The translations under genes were made by a program, and so were the position numbers. DNA of 5,591 bases from Bacteroidales bacterium (GTDB lineage Bacteria; Bacteroidota; Bacteroidia; Bacteroidales; Muribaculaceae). Shown piece after piece: positions 1 through 5,591 of the stretch. The stretch is taken from assembly GCA_019416425.1 (NCBI GenBank), contig DXXK01000015.1, forward strand, positions 1 through 5,591, read 5' to 3'. The number at the start of each line of letters is the position of its first letter. Positions within the stretch are counted from its first letter, which is position 1. The notes under the pieces were generated by a model, which saw nothing but the letters and a program-made list of their open reading frames with translations, was not told the origin of the DNA and searched no databases.

Positions 1-2
1 AG

Positions 3-392
3 GCGTACGGCAAGGAACTCCTGAACGCCAGGTTCCATGAAGCAAGGCATGTCTACGGCCCCCTTATGGTAAGGGAGTTCGAGGAGACCACGAGGCTGAC
101 GTCCTCTATAGGCTGCATAACCAATGCCTCCGCCAAGGGGAAAGGATTCGTCATAACCTGGTTGTCGAAAGGGACAAATAACTATCTGGCCATAGTGAGC
201 CACGACCCATACGACGCCCAGACCATCTCATTGCAGCTTATAAAGGGTTGCAACCCTGTAGAAATCATATATCAAGCGTCAGCTCCGGCGTCGCAAGAAG
301 CAGATGTTGTGCCTCACATAGCGATAACTGAATCCATCACTCGCAGTCTTAAACCCGGAGGCATGATTCTGATTCGTTATGACCAGATTTAG
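3..392 (+). CDS. C-terminal fragment of an unidentified protein (5' end outside window)
   Basis: The reading frame is open from the first complete codon at position 3 to the TAG at 390-392, giving 129 residues. The first in-window ATG (66) is therefore probably internal, because the upstream residues (AYGKELLNARFHEARHVYGPL) continue without a stop. The visible part starts with a charged, probably helical stretch. It then alternates hydrophobic and polar residues in short strands (GFVITWL, NYLAIVSHD, ISLQLI, VEIIY) and ends in 'LKPGGMILIRYDQI'. Such an ending is typical of a terminal beta-sandwich, as on many Bacteroidales carbohydrate-active or surface proteins, but no catalytic motif is visible, so the function is left open. 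No signal peptide can be judged because the N-terminus is missing. The gene converges on the minus-strand lipoprotein gene and is followed by a long hairpin at 413-487. The coding call is secure; the family assignment is not. Confidence 0.7.
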   Translation, partial: AYGKELLNARFHEARHVYGPLMVREFEETTRLTSSIGCITNASAKGKGFVITWLSKGTNNYLAIVSHDPYDAQTISLQLIKGCNPVEIIYQASAPASQEADVVPHIAITESITRSLKPGGMILIRYDQI

Positions 393-412
393 ATCTTGCT
401 ATGTCATATTTA

Positions 413-487
413 ATCCAATTTCAACATCTGCAATGTTTCAAGAGACTGTCCTGCAGGTTTGAAGCATTGCGGGTATTGAAGTTGGAT
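413..487 (+). repeat. Long near-perfect inverted repeat / RNA hairpin
   Basis: The arms 413-441 and 459-487 are complementary over 29 positions, with 24 Watson-Crick pairs, 4 G.U pairs (when read as plus-strand RNA) and one C.A mismatch. The loop of 17 bases (442-458) contains the palindrome CCTGCAGG at 450-457. Read as minus-strand RNA, the four G.U pairs become A.C mismatches, so the plus-strand transcript of the gene ending at 392 folds better. The hairpin starts about 20 bases after that stop codon. No U-tract follows on either strand, so this is not a standard intrinsic terminator. It may protect or process an mRNA 3' end, or be a decayed palindromic element. No clear target-site duplication flanks it. 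Confidence 0.75.
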
Positions 488-512
488 GGGGTATTATAGG
501 TATTCAAATTTC

Positions 513-558
513 AAAAAAGAGGCTGTGTCGTAAAACCTTAATTACAACACAGCCCCTT
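513..558 (-). terminator. Rho-independent terminator for the minus-strand lipoprotein gene
   Basis: The stem arms are GGCTGTGTCGTAA (521-533) and TTACAACACAGCC (542-554): 13 pairs with one mismatch and an 8-base loop. A further weak pairing (517-519 with 556-558) extends it. Read on the minus strand, the stem is followed by TC and six T (513-518 on the plus strand), the classic terminator layout. The plus-strand side has no T-run, so it acts mainly on transcripts from the right. It lies about 30 bases past the stop codon at 589. Confidence 0.8.
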
Positions 559-588
559 GATATCATCTTCGATTGTATGATTTTATCA

Positions 589-1413
589 TCAATCGGCACC
601 TGCTGGCCCCGTTTCTTCATGGACTGTCCCGATTTTCCGGAAGACCATGTTCATCATGCATGTGCTCGGATCCGGGAAGGGGATACATTCAACTTTGCCG
701 TTCTGCCATGTCGTATGGAATTCCATCTCGGGCTCTTTGCTTTTGCTGAGCCAGAATGCATCGCCTGCTAATGGTGAATAATAGTGATTGGAGGACTCAA
801 TTGTTTCCCTATCCTTGGATATGGTAAAGTCATAATCCGTATCTTGCTGTATTATCAAGGGCTTAAAGGTCATTTGTGCAGTAATTGATCTATTGGCATT
901 CTGCATCCTATAGGATACCACACCGCTATGGAAATATATCTGTTCTCCACCGGTCCATTCAAGCTGCTGCATGGAATCAAAATGCACCTTATCTCCCTTA
1001 ACCGATCCTTTAATCCATGTTTCCGGATACTGCGGGAATATACCTTTTATCGAAAACTCGTCGCCGACCCAACGAATGGTAACGGTATGGGTTAGATTCT
1101 TATATTCCTCGGAAAGCGAGAGGCGTGGGTCATATAGTCCCAAGTTAAGAGGATAGTGGAAACCATACACCACTGTCCTGCAATTGTCGTAAGTCATCTC
1201 CCATGTCTCAACGATAGGATTATGGTTGGGATCGTCAGGGTCAGGGTTTGGTTCTGGATCAGGTTCAGGCTCCGGCTCTGGATTAGGTGTGGCTTCTGGC
1301 ACAGGTGTAGGTTCCAGATCCTGTGTCGAACATTGGGTAAACGTTGTCAGAACTCCTGTCAGACATATCAATAGTAAAAGCGCTCTCATATTTCTTATAG
1401 TTTTATCGATCAT
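589..1413 (-). CDS. Predicted exported lipoprotein with Pro/Glu-rich tether, paralog of its upstream neighbour
   Basis: This 274-residue protein has a signal sequence (MRALLLLICLTGVL, counting from Met9) and a candidate lipid-attachment Cys28 in 'TFTQCS'. That lipobox is relaxed, with Gln at -1. Residues 34-66 form a Pro-rich spacer of Glu-Pro, Asp-Pro and Asn-Pro pairs, typical of a tether holding a domain away from a membrane. The folded part (about 67-261) shares landmarks with the neighbouring protein encoded at 1457-2164: 'WEMTYD' (71-76), 'IKGIF..YP..WIKG' (122-136), 'GDKV' (140-143), 'IYFH' (159-162) and a terminal 'MMNMVFRKI' (253-261). The IKG...P..WIKG...G pattern recalls beta-rich Bacteroidales lipoproteins, from memory and unchecked; the function is unknown. 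The start could be Met1 (1413) or Met9 (ATG at 1389); Met9 gives a more usual signal peptide. It is probably co-transcribed with the upstream paralog, since no promoter is evident in the 43-base gap. Confidence 0.85.
   Translation of the reverse strand: MIDKTIRNMRALLLLICLTGVLTTFTQCSTQDLEPTPVPEATPNPEPEPEPDPEPNPDPDDPNHNPIVETWEMTYDNCRTVVYGFHYPLNLGLYDPRLSLSEEYKNLTHTVTIRWVGDEFSIKGIFPQYPETWIKGSVKGDKVHFDSMQQLEWTGGEQIYFHSGVVSYRMQNANRSITAQMTFKPLIIQQDTDYDFTISKDRETIESSNHYYSPLAGDAFWLSKSKEPEMEFHTTWQNGKVECIPFPDPSTCMMNMVFRKIGTVHEETGPAGAD
1216..1314 (-). repeat. Degenerate six-base repeat encoding the (E/D/N)-P tether
   Basis: On the plus strand this is a run of related hexamers such as GGTTCT, GGATCA, GGTTCA and GGCTCC. 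On the minus strand it encodes alternating acidic or Asn residues and Pro (residues 34-66 of the lipoprotein). Such a low-complexity tract can change length by slippage, and six-base steps would keep the frame. Apparent Gly-Ser reading frames on the plus strand here are mirror images of this tract. Confidence 0.65.
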
Positions 1414-1456
1414 TAATTCTGCCTAAACATTGATTCCTACTAAGTTGATCTCTTAC

Positions 1457-2164
1457 TTAATTCCCACTGTCCTTGATTTTACGGAACACCATATTGACCA
1501 TATATCCGACATCCGGGTATCCGCCCCAATCACATCCGAATACCCAGTCTCCCTTCACATCGCCGTCAAACCAGAAAGAAGGCTTGAGAAACTCCTCGGC
1601 AGGCACAAGCCAGTCAGTATGCGCCGTGCGGGCGGTAATCGTATCGCCATTGTCCGATATTGTGAATAAAATCAGATTGTCTCCGGATGTGAAGTTGGTG
1701 AAATCCACATTTTTATAACTATCCTTATATTCCCTGACGGCGTAGGTATCATGGTATGCGGAACCCCAGTGGAAATAGATGGGACCGTTCATGTCTATGG
1801 CCTGATTGTTCGATACTATCACCTTGTCTCCGTCGACCCTGCATTTTATCCAAGCTTTGGGATACACCTGGAATATGCCTTTTATATACACGTCGTTCCC
1901 GTTCCGGACCAATAGGACCTCTCTTTTCAGTTTTACAAGAACGTCACGGGTTGGAATAATAGGATAGTCCGGGTCTTGGTTGTGGCCTAAGATCCCTGTT
2001 AAATCGATATGATCGTATATCAAGGCACGGTAGTCATCATAAGTCAGTTCCCATTTCTCCTGAGGCAGGCCTGCCGGTGGTGTTACCAGGCTCTGCGCCG
2101 TTCCCTGCAGGTGGCAGATTGCCAGTAATGCCGCTATAGTGATGATTCGCGTTAGTCTGTTCAT
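1457..2164 (-). CDS. Secreted protein of unknown function, first gene of a tandem paralog pair
   Basis: Starting from the ATG at 2164 the product has 235 residues. The frame extends to a GTG at 2188, but that codon lies inside the -7 promoter box and upstream of the expected transcript start, so the ATG is preferred. The N-terminus MNRLTRIITIAALLAICHLQGTAQS is a good signal peptide, likely cut by signal peptidase I after 'GTA'. The Cys in 'LLAIC' is a weaker lipobox alternative. The domain matches the downstream lipoprotein in order: 'WELTYDDYR', 'VYIKGIF', 'YPKAWIK', 'GDKV', 'IYFHWG', 'FTIS', and 'MVNMVFRKI' four residues before the final SGN. An oddity is Cys where the paralog has Gly after WIK. 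There is no Pro-rich tether, so it is probably periplasmic or released. No enzymatic motif is apparent. The stop (TAA at 1457-1459) lies 43 bases before the next gene, suggesting one operon. Confidence 0.85.
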   Translation of the reverse strand: MNRLTRIITIAALLAICHLQGTAQSLVTPPAGLPQEKWELTYDDYRALIYDHIDLTGILGHNQDPDYPIIPTRDVLVKLKREVLLVRNGNDVYIKGIFQVYPKAWIKCRVDGDKVIVSNNQAIDMNGPIYFHWGSAYHDTYAVREYKDSYKNVDFTNFTSGDNLILFTISDNGDTITARTAHTDWLVPAEEFLKPSFWFDGDVKGDWVFGCDWGGYPDVGYMVNMVFRKIKDSGN

Positions 2165-2187
2165 AATGTATAATAGTTTAGTCGACA

Positions 2188-2219
2188 CAAATATAGATAT
2201 TTATTTTGATTATTGCAAA
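2188..2219 (-). promoter_or_regulatory. Bacteroides-type promoter for the minus-strand paralog operon
   Basis: On the minus strand, TTTG (2219-2216) is followed after 20 bases by TATATTTG (2195-2188), matching the Bacteroidota primary-sigma consensus TTTG-N19-21-TAnnTTTG at every fixed position. Transcription should start near 2183, leaving a leader of about 20 bases before the ATG at 2164. This placement decides the start codon of the gene. The -33 box overlaps the palindrome at 2216-2227. Confidence 0.75.
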
Positions 2220-2227
2220 TTAATTTG
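2216..2227. promoter_or_regulatory. Perfect 12-base palindrome over the -33 box (possible operator)
   Basis: CAAATTAATTTG is exactly self-complementary and contains the TTTG -33 element of the minus-strand promoter. A dimeric regulator bound here would block that promoter. The region is AT-rich, so chance is a real alternative, and no regulator gene is in the window. Confidence 0.25.
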
Positions 2228-2287
2228 TGTACCTGCGAAGAAACCGTTGCGGAATGCGTGATATTTTGCTGTTTTTGGGGATAAGGT

Positions 2288-2318
2288 TTTGTGAGTACAT
2301 AAATTATTTGTAATTTTG
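2288..2318 (+). promoter_or_regulatory. Bacteroides-type promoter for hisS
   Basis: TTTG (2288-2291), a 19-base spacer and TAATTTTG (2311-2318) match the Bacteroidota consensus exactly. The transcript would start near 2325, giving a very short leader of roughly 10 bases before the ATG at 2336. The leader is A-rich (AAAAAGATAATAATC) with no Shine-Dalgarno sequence, as is usual in this phylum. So short a leader leaves no room for a T-box or attenuator upstream of hisS. Confidence 0.75.
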
Positions 2319-2335
2319 GGAAAAAGATAATAATC

Positions 2336-3712
2336 ATGGCACAGAAACCTTCGATTCCCAAGGGAACGCGCGACTTCTCGGCATTGGAGATGGCTCGCAG
2401 AAACTATATTTTCGACACAATCCGCCGACAGTTCAAACTGTTCGGCTACAAACAGATAGAAACTCCCGCCATGGAAAACCTGTCCACATTGATGGGCAAG
2501 TACGGCGAGGAGGGCGACAAGCTGCTGTTCAAGATCCTGAATTCCGGCGACTGGCTGCGCGACGTCAGCGACGAGGAGCTTCTTGGCCGTAATGTCGTTA
2601 AACTCACAAACAAAGTCTGCGAGAAGGGACTCCGTTACGACCTGACGGTGCCTTTCGCCCGCTTCGTGGTCCAGCACCGCAACGACCTGCAGATGCCATT
2701 CAAACGCTACCAGATCCAGCCCGTATGGCGTGCCGACCGTCCCCAGAAAGGCCGTTACCGCGAGTTCTACCAATGCGACGCCGACGTGGTCGGTTCCGAC
2801 TCGCTCAACAACGAGATCGAGCTGCTCTCGCTGATCGATGCCGTATTCGCCGACCTCGGCGTGAACATCATCGTCAAGGTGAACAACCGCAAGATCCTGG
2901 CCGGTATCGCCGAGACCGTAGGCCATAGCGACAAACTTGTTGACATAACCGTAGCAATCGACAAGATCGACAAGATCGGACTGGAGAACGTCAACGAGGA
3001 GCTCCGCTCCAACGGCATCTCCGAGAACGCAATCGAGATCCTGCAGCCCATCCTGACAATGACAGGCACAAACGCTGAGAAACTCGATCTGATCGAGGGT
3101 ATACTGAAGGATTCAGAGACAGGGACTCTCGGTGTCAAGGAGATGCGCGAGGTGATTGGAGGAATCGAGGACTTAGGACACAAATGCCAGGTGGAGGTTG
3201 ACCTGTCGCTGGCACGCGGACTGAATTACTACACCGGAACCATCATCGAGGTAAAGGCCGCCGATGTCCAGATCGGTTCAATCACCGGTGGCGGCCGTTA
3301 CGACAACCTGACCGGTGTGTTCGGAATGCCGGGCCTGTCAGGCGTCGGCATCAGCTTCGGCGCAGACCGCATCTACGACGTGATGAATCAGCTGAACCTC
3401 TATCCCAAGGAGATCGAGTCCAGCATCAAGGTGATGTTCATCAACTTTGGCGAACGCGAGGCACGTCAGGCATTGAAATATGTCAAGGCCCTCCGTCAGG
3501 CCGGAATACCCTCGCAGGTATATCCCGACTCGACCAAGATGAAGAAGCAGATGTCCACCGCCGATGCCGACAAGGTGCCTTATGTGGCCTTTGTGGGCGA
3601 GCAGGAGCTGATCGACGGCAACATCATGATGAAGGATATGGCCACCGGCGAGCAGTGTAAGGTGACAATCGACGAACTGATAGCGAAACTGAGCGATGGG
3701 AACAATAACTAA
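2336..3712 (+). CDS. hisS: Histidine--tRNA ligase (HisRS)
   Basis: This cytoplasmic class II aminoacyl-tRNA synthetase joins histidine to tRNA-His using ATP. The 458-residue product opens with 'PKGTRDF' (8-14), typical of HisRS. It has the 'RYDLTVPFARFV' segment (100-111), motif 2 in 'RYQIQPVWRADRPQKGRYRE' (124-143) with the catalytic Arg region, and the HisRS signature 'LARGLNYYTG' (292-301). Motif 3 is around 'GGGRYDNLTG...GVGISFGADR' (318-345). The anticodon-binding domain covers about 364-455. It is somewhat longer than the E. coli enzyme (424 residues), partly from an insert at about 70-98 ('NSGDWLRDVSDEELLGRNVV') before the LRYDLT segment, which I recall as normal for Bacteroidota. The ATG at 2336 fits the promoter and the family N-terminus. 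The gene looks intact. Its last 17 bases overlap the start of the next gene in another frame, indicating co-transcription. Confidence 0.98.
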   Translation: MAQKPSIPKGTRDFSALEMARRNYIFDTIRRQFKLFGYKQIETPAMENLSTLMGKYGEEGDKLLFKILNSGDWLRDVSDEELLGRNVVKLTNKVCEKGLRYDLTVPFARFVVQHRNDLQMPFKRYQIQPVWRADRPQKGRYREFYQCDADVVGSDSLNNEIELLSLIDAVFADLGVNIIVKVNNRKILAGIAETVGHSDKLVDITVAIDKIDKIGLENVNEELRSNGISENAIEILQPILTMTGTNAEKLDLIEGILKDSETGTLGVKEMREVIGGIEDLGHKCQVEVDLSLARGLNYYTGTIIEVKAADVQIGSITGGGRYDNLTGVFGMPGLSGVGISFGADRIYDVMNQLNLYPKEIESSIKVMFINFGEREARQALKYVKALRQAGIPSQVYPDSTKMKKQMSTADADKVPYVAFVGEQELIDGNIMMKDMATGEQCKVTIDELIAKLSDGNNN

Positions 3713-4910
3713 AAGGGAGTTCGACATACGTCAGCCTTATTTCCCCGAGACTTCGGAATTCGACGACTTCTACTTCAAGGTCGCCAACCTGATCGAGGAC
3801 GGAATCGCCAAGACGGAGTTCGGTCTTGGGCTGTCGGCGCTGATGCGGTCGCATCTGGCGTTGATGTTCGTTGGCTATCTGCAGGATGTGGTCAACGACG
3901 CGGGCGTGTGGCGTTCGTTCATCGATACCAACCGTAGTCTGTACGGTTACGCCGTTCCTTTCCATGAGCTGAGCGATGACTACATCGATTATGAGCTGAA
4001 CCGCGAGGATGTACGGTTCCTGACCTGGTACGGCGTGGCCATGATGGACGTGAACCGACGAGCATTGTATCCGCTGGATGCCAAACTGATGGATATGGCG
4101 GACAAGGTCTACAGTTTCCTCGAGAAGGTTTACGATGATGCCCCGATGGAGGTGAAGTACGACATAGTCCGCGGACTGTCGCTGACCGATCCTGCCGACC
4201 AGGAAGACATATTCCATCTGGCGCACTGGCTGTTCAACAACTGCTGGCTGATGACTCCGGCCTATTCGCTGACGTTGAACTTCATGGTGAATTCGCCCGA
4301 GGTGAAGGCCGATCCGGAAGGAGTGGTGCTGAACAAGATGATCGACGCCGCTGTTTCCGAGGATCCGACAGGACCGCTGGCGCTCTTCACGCCTGAATGG
4401 ATTTATCTGCTGATCAACCGCAAGCTGCCCGCAACGGCACTCCCACAGCCGGAAGCAAAGGCCCAGGAACTTCATCCATATTATGTGAAGTTCACCCAGG
4501 CCACGGGTGGAAAGCGGATTGCATACTTCAAGGAGTATGCCGAGCTGAACCGCTTCTTTATCGAGAAGCTTGGATGGGAGGCAGGCCAGGAACACCTGGT
4601 TCAGATGAAGACCTCGCAGGACTTCGTGCTGCTGGTGAATCCGGCCAAGGGAATGCTGCTGGCCAAGGATGTTGCCTGTTGCATAGCCGACCCTGAGAAT
4701 CCACTGTACGATAAGGAATACGCCCGCATCATGTCCATCGAGCTGTTGGCGGTACGCGGCAAATGCCCCGCCGACCTGCTGAAGTTCGTCGAGGAGAACG
4801 ACTGGCTTCCCGACGCGCAGTTCCCCGAAAGCGATGACCCCGGACTGGTGCACAGACACTGGGATTTCATAGCCCGCTGCTATCTGCAGGAATTCTATCG
4901 CGGCGACTGA
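3696..4910 (+). CDS. Conserved Bacteroidales protein of unknown function, possibly DUF3843 family
   Basis: This is a 404-residue protein with no signal peptide and no clear membrane segment, so probably cytoplasmic. It is acidic and aromatic-rich. Visible landmarks are 'GYLQDVVNDAGVWRSF' (60-75), 'DDYIDYELNREDVRFLTW' (94-111), 'FVLLVNPAKGMLLAKDVACC' (310-329), 'NPLYD' (335-339), 'KCPADLLKF' (356-364), 'LPDAQFP' (371-377) and a C-terminal 'HWDFIARCYLQEFYRG'. These blocks resemble what I remember of DUF3843 proteins of Bacteroidales (N-terminal '..Y.ED...G.W..F...EDIRFL.W', C-terminal 'NP.KGLLIA.D.ACCI'), but the assignment is from memory. No nucleotide-binding, protease or nuclease motif stands out. 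The ATG at 3696 lies inside hisS. The next ATG would remove about 48 conserved-looking residues, so the overlapping start is favoured and translation is probably coupled to hisS. Confidence 0.92.
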   Translation: MGTITKREFDIRQPYFPETSEFDDFYFKVANLIEDGIAKTEFGLGLSALMRSHLALMFVGYLQDVVNDAGVWRSFIDTNRSLYGYAVPFHELSDDYIDYELNREDVRFLTWYGVAMMDVNRRALYPLDAKLMDMADKVYSFLEKVYDDAPMEVKYDIVRGLSLTDPADQEDIFHLAHWLFNNCWLMTPAYSLTLNFMVNSPEVKADPEGVVLNKMIDAAVSEDPTGPLALFTPEWIYLLINRKLPATALPQPEAKAQELHPYYVKFTQATGGKRIAYFKEYAELNRFFIEKLGWEAGQEHLVQMKTSQDFVLLVNPAKGMLLAKDVACCIADPENPLYDKEYARIMSIELLAVRGKCPADLLKFVEENDWLPDAQFPESDDPGLVHRHWDFIARCYLQEFYRGD

Positions 4911-5024
4911 TTGACAGTCCGGACGAGAATATACTTATTGCATCGGGAAGCGACGTCAAGTTCTGATTAAACTTTTTTGTGTGGTAAGCGTCTATATATA
5001 AAAGAAAATTAAAACCTGAAAGCG
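4911..5024 (+). other. Intergenic region with leader of the downstream secreted-protein gene
   Basis: This 114-base gap holds an 8-base palindrome GTCCGGAC (4917-4924), and a weak AAGTT/AACTT stem (4958-4962 with 4970-4974) running into a T-tract at 4973-4978, which could end the hisS transcript. A TTTG at 4976-4979 has no matching TAnnTTTG at the right distance (only TATATATAAAAG near 4993-5002), so the promoter for the gene at 5025 is not convincingly identified. The A-rich stretch before 5025 is a typical Bacteroidota translation leader. Confidence 0.4.
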
Positions 5025-5591
5025 ATGAAAAAACTATTAATGACACTCGGCGTGATCGCCATGTCACTGACCGTTGCTCAGGCTCAGTACGATGACATAT
5101 ATTACAATCCGAAGAACGACAACAGCGACTCCCGGACGGTAAAGCAGAAGAAGCAGAAGAAATCCAACTATATAGCGGATTTCAGCAATATGGACGTCGA
5201 TGCCTACAACAGGGTTGGCGACACCTACTACACCACTCCGGTGGACACCATCGGAACCCGTGTGGGGGAGGACCAGGATTTCGTCTACACGCAGCAAATC
5301 CAGAAGTACTACAATCCCACGATAGTACTCGACAACGCCGACCTGCTGGACGATGTCCTGAACAATTCCTACGGCAACGTCGAGGTTGTGATCAACAACA
5401 ACGGCATACCTGTGTTCTCGCCGTACTACAGTTCCATCTACTATGACTATCCATTCTATAGCAACCGCTTCTGGGGACCGTCGTGGTCGTGGACATGGGG
5501 CTGGGGACCGAGCTGGACCTGGGGGCCGTCGTGGAACTGGGCTTGGGGTCCGAACTGGGCATGGGGTCCCTCCTGGGGTTGGGGTCCGAGC
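5025..5591 (+). CDS. Secreted Trp/Gly/Pro-rich repeat protein (3' end outside window)
   Basis: From the ATG at 5025 the frame stays open for 189 codons to the window edge. Residues 1-20 (MKKLLMTLGVIAMSLTVAQA) are a clean signal peptide with an AQA cleavage site. The mature part begins 'QYDDIYYNPK', has a basic 'KQKKQKK' cluster (40-46) and a 'NMDVDAYNRVGD' segment (55-66). I recall that segment in a widespread uncharacterised Bacteroidales secreted family. A Tyr-rich stretch follows ('FSPYYSSIYYDYPFY', 131-145). From 150 to 189 come six WGP(S/N) units with 14 Trp in 40 residues. No lipobox is present, so it is exported to the periplasm, surface or outside. There is no enzymatic motif; a structural or adhesive role is a guess. 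It is separated from the hisS pair by 114 bases and is probably its own transcription unit. Confidence 0.88.
   Translation, partial: MKKLLMTLGVIAMSLTVAQAQYDDIYYNPKNDNSDSRTVKQKKQKKSNYIADFSNMDVDAYNRVGDTYYTTPVDTIGTRVGEDQDFVYTQQIQKYYNPTIVLDNADLLDDVLNNSYGNVEVVINNNGIPVFSPYYSSIYYDYPFYSNRFWGPSWSWTWGWGPSWTWGPSWNWAWGPNWAWGPSWGWGPS
5472..5591 (+). repeat. WGPS-type imperfect tandem repeat
   Basis: Six copies of TGG-GGN-CCN-(TCN/AGC/AAC) at codon spacings of 10, 6, 8, 6 and 6 encode WGPS or WGPN units at residues 150, 160, 166, 174, 180 and 186. Glycine and serine codons vary between copies while the residues hold, which suggests selection on the protein rather than recent DNA expansion. The array continues past the window edge. 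Confidence 0.85.

Noticed and set aside
413..487. Long hairpin as a complete MITE or insertion-sequence end
   Set aside because: No convincing target-site duplication flanks it, there is no transposase, and the arms meet across a loop of only 17 bases. It is kept as an inverted repeat of unknown origin.
1226..1426. Plus-strand frame encoding a Gly-Ser repeat
   Set aside because: It is the reverse reading of the Glu/Asp-Pro tether in the minus-strand lipoprotein gene, whose signal peptide and paralog support the minus strand.
2210..2926. Minus-strand open frame of 238 codons opposite the start of hisS
   Set aside because: It is antisense to hisS and runs across the divergent promoter region. 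The translation shows the Val/Leu/His bias of a mirror frame.
3624..4859. Minus-strand open frame of 411 codons opposite the unknown gene after hisS
   Set aside because: It is antisense to a well-supported protein with conserved blocks, and its translation is rich in His, Gln, Arg and Val as expected from reading high-GC codons backwards. It has no plausible start context or domain.
4958..4978. Intrinsic terminator after the hisS operon
   Set aside because: The T-run is present, but the stem is only five AT-rich pairs (AAGTT/AACTT), too weak to call as a separate feature; it is mentioned in the intergenic entry.
4976..5002. Bacteroides-type promoter for the Trp-rich protein gene
   Set aside because: TTTG is present at 4976-4979, but no TAnnTTTG lies 19-21 bases downstream. 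The TATATATA stretch alone is not sufficient.

Overview
The window looks like chromosomal DNA from the Bacteroidota, most likely the order Bacteroidales; a gut lineage such as Muribaculaceae is a guess. The evidence is: two promoters matching the Bacteroides-type consensus (TTTG, 19-21 bases, TAnnTTTG); A-rich leaders without Shine-Dalgarno sequences; the long Bacteroidota-style HisRS; a relaxed lipobox followed by a Pro/Glu tether; and a secreted protein carrying a 'MDVDAYNR' motif that I associate with Bacteroidales.

Layout. Positions 3-392 (+) hold the C-terminal end of a protein cut by the left edge. A convergent junction (393-588) follows with two separate hairpins: a very long one (413-487) that folds best as plus-strand RNA, and a terminator (513-558) oriented for the minus strand. 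Two tandem minus-strand paralogs come next, 1457-2164 (secreted) and 589-1413 (predicted lipoprotein with a Pro-rich tether). They are 43 bases apart and probably co-transcribed from a promoter at 2188-2219. A 171-base divergent region (2165-2335) carries that promoter and the one for hisS.

On the plus strand, hisS (2336-3712) overlaps by 17 bases a 404-residue conserved protein of unknown function (3696-4910), forming a likely translationally coupled pair. After a 114-base gap, a secreted protein begins at 5025 and runs off the right edge. Its visible C-terminal end is a strict two-residue pattern of (Trp or Pro) then a small residue, kept for 40 residues.

How the genes relate. HisS is housekeeping translation machinery. 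The envelope proteins on both sides have no obvious functional tie to it. The two minus-strand paralogs look like a duplicated exported beta-rich domain placed differently, one soluble or periplasmic and one lipid-anchored. I see no CRISPR array, tRNA, rRNA, insertion sequence or recognisable defence system. The parts least explained by standard annotation are the 413-487 hairpin, the Trp/Pro alternating repeat, and the paralog pair.
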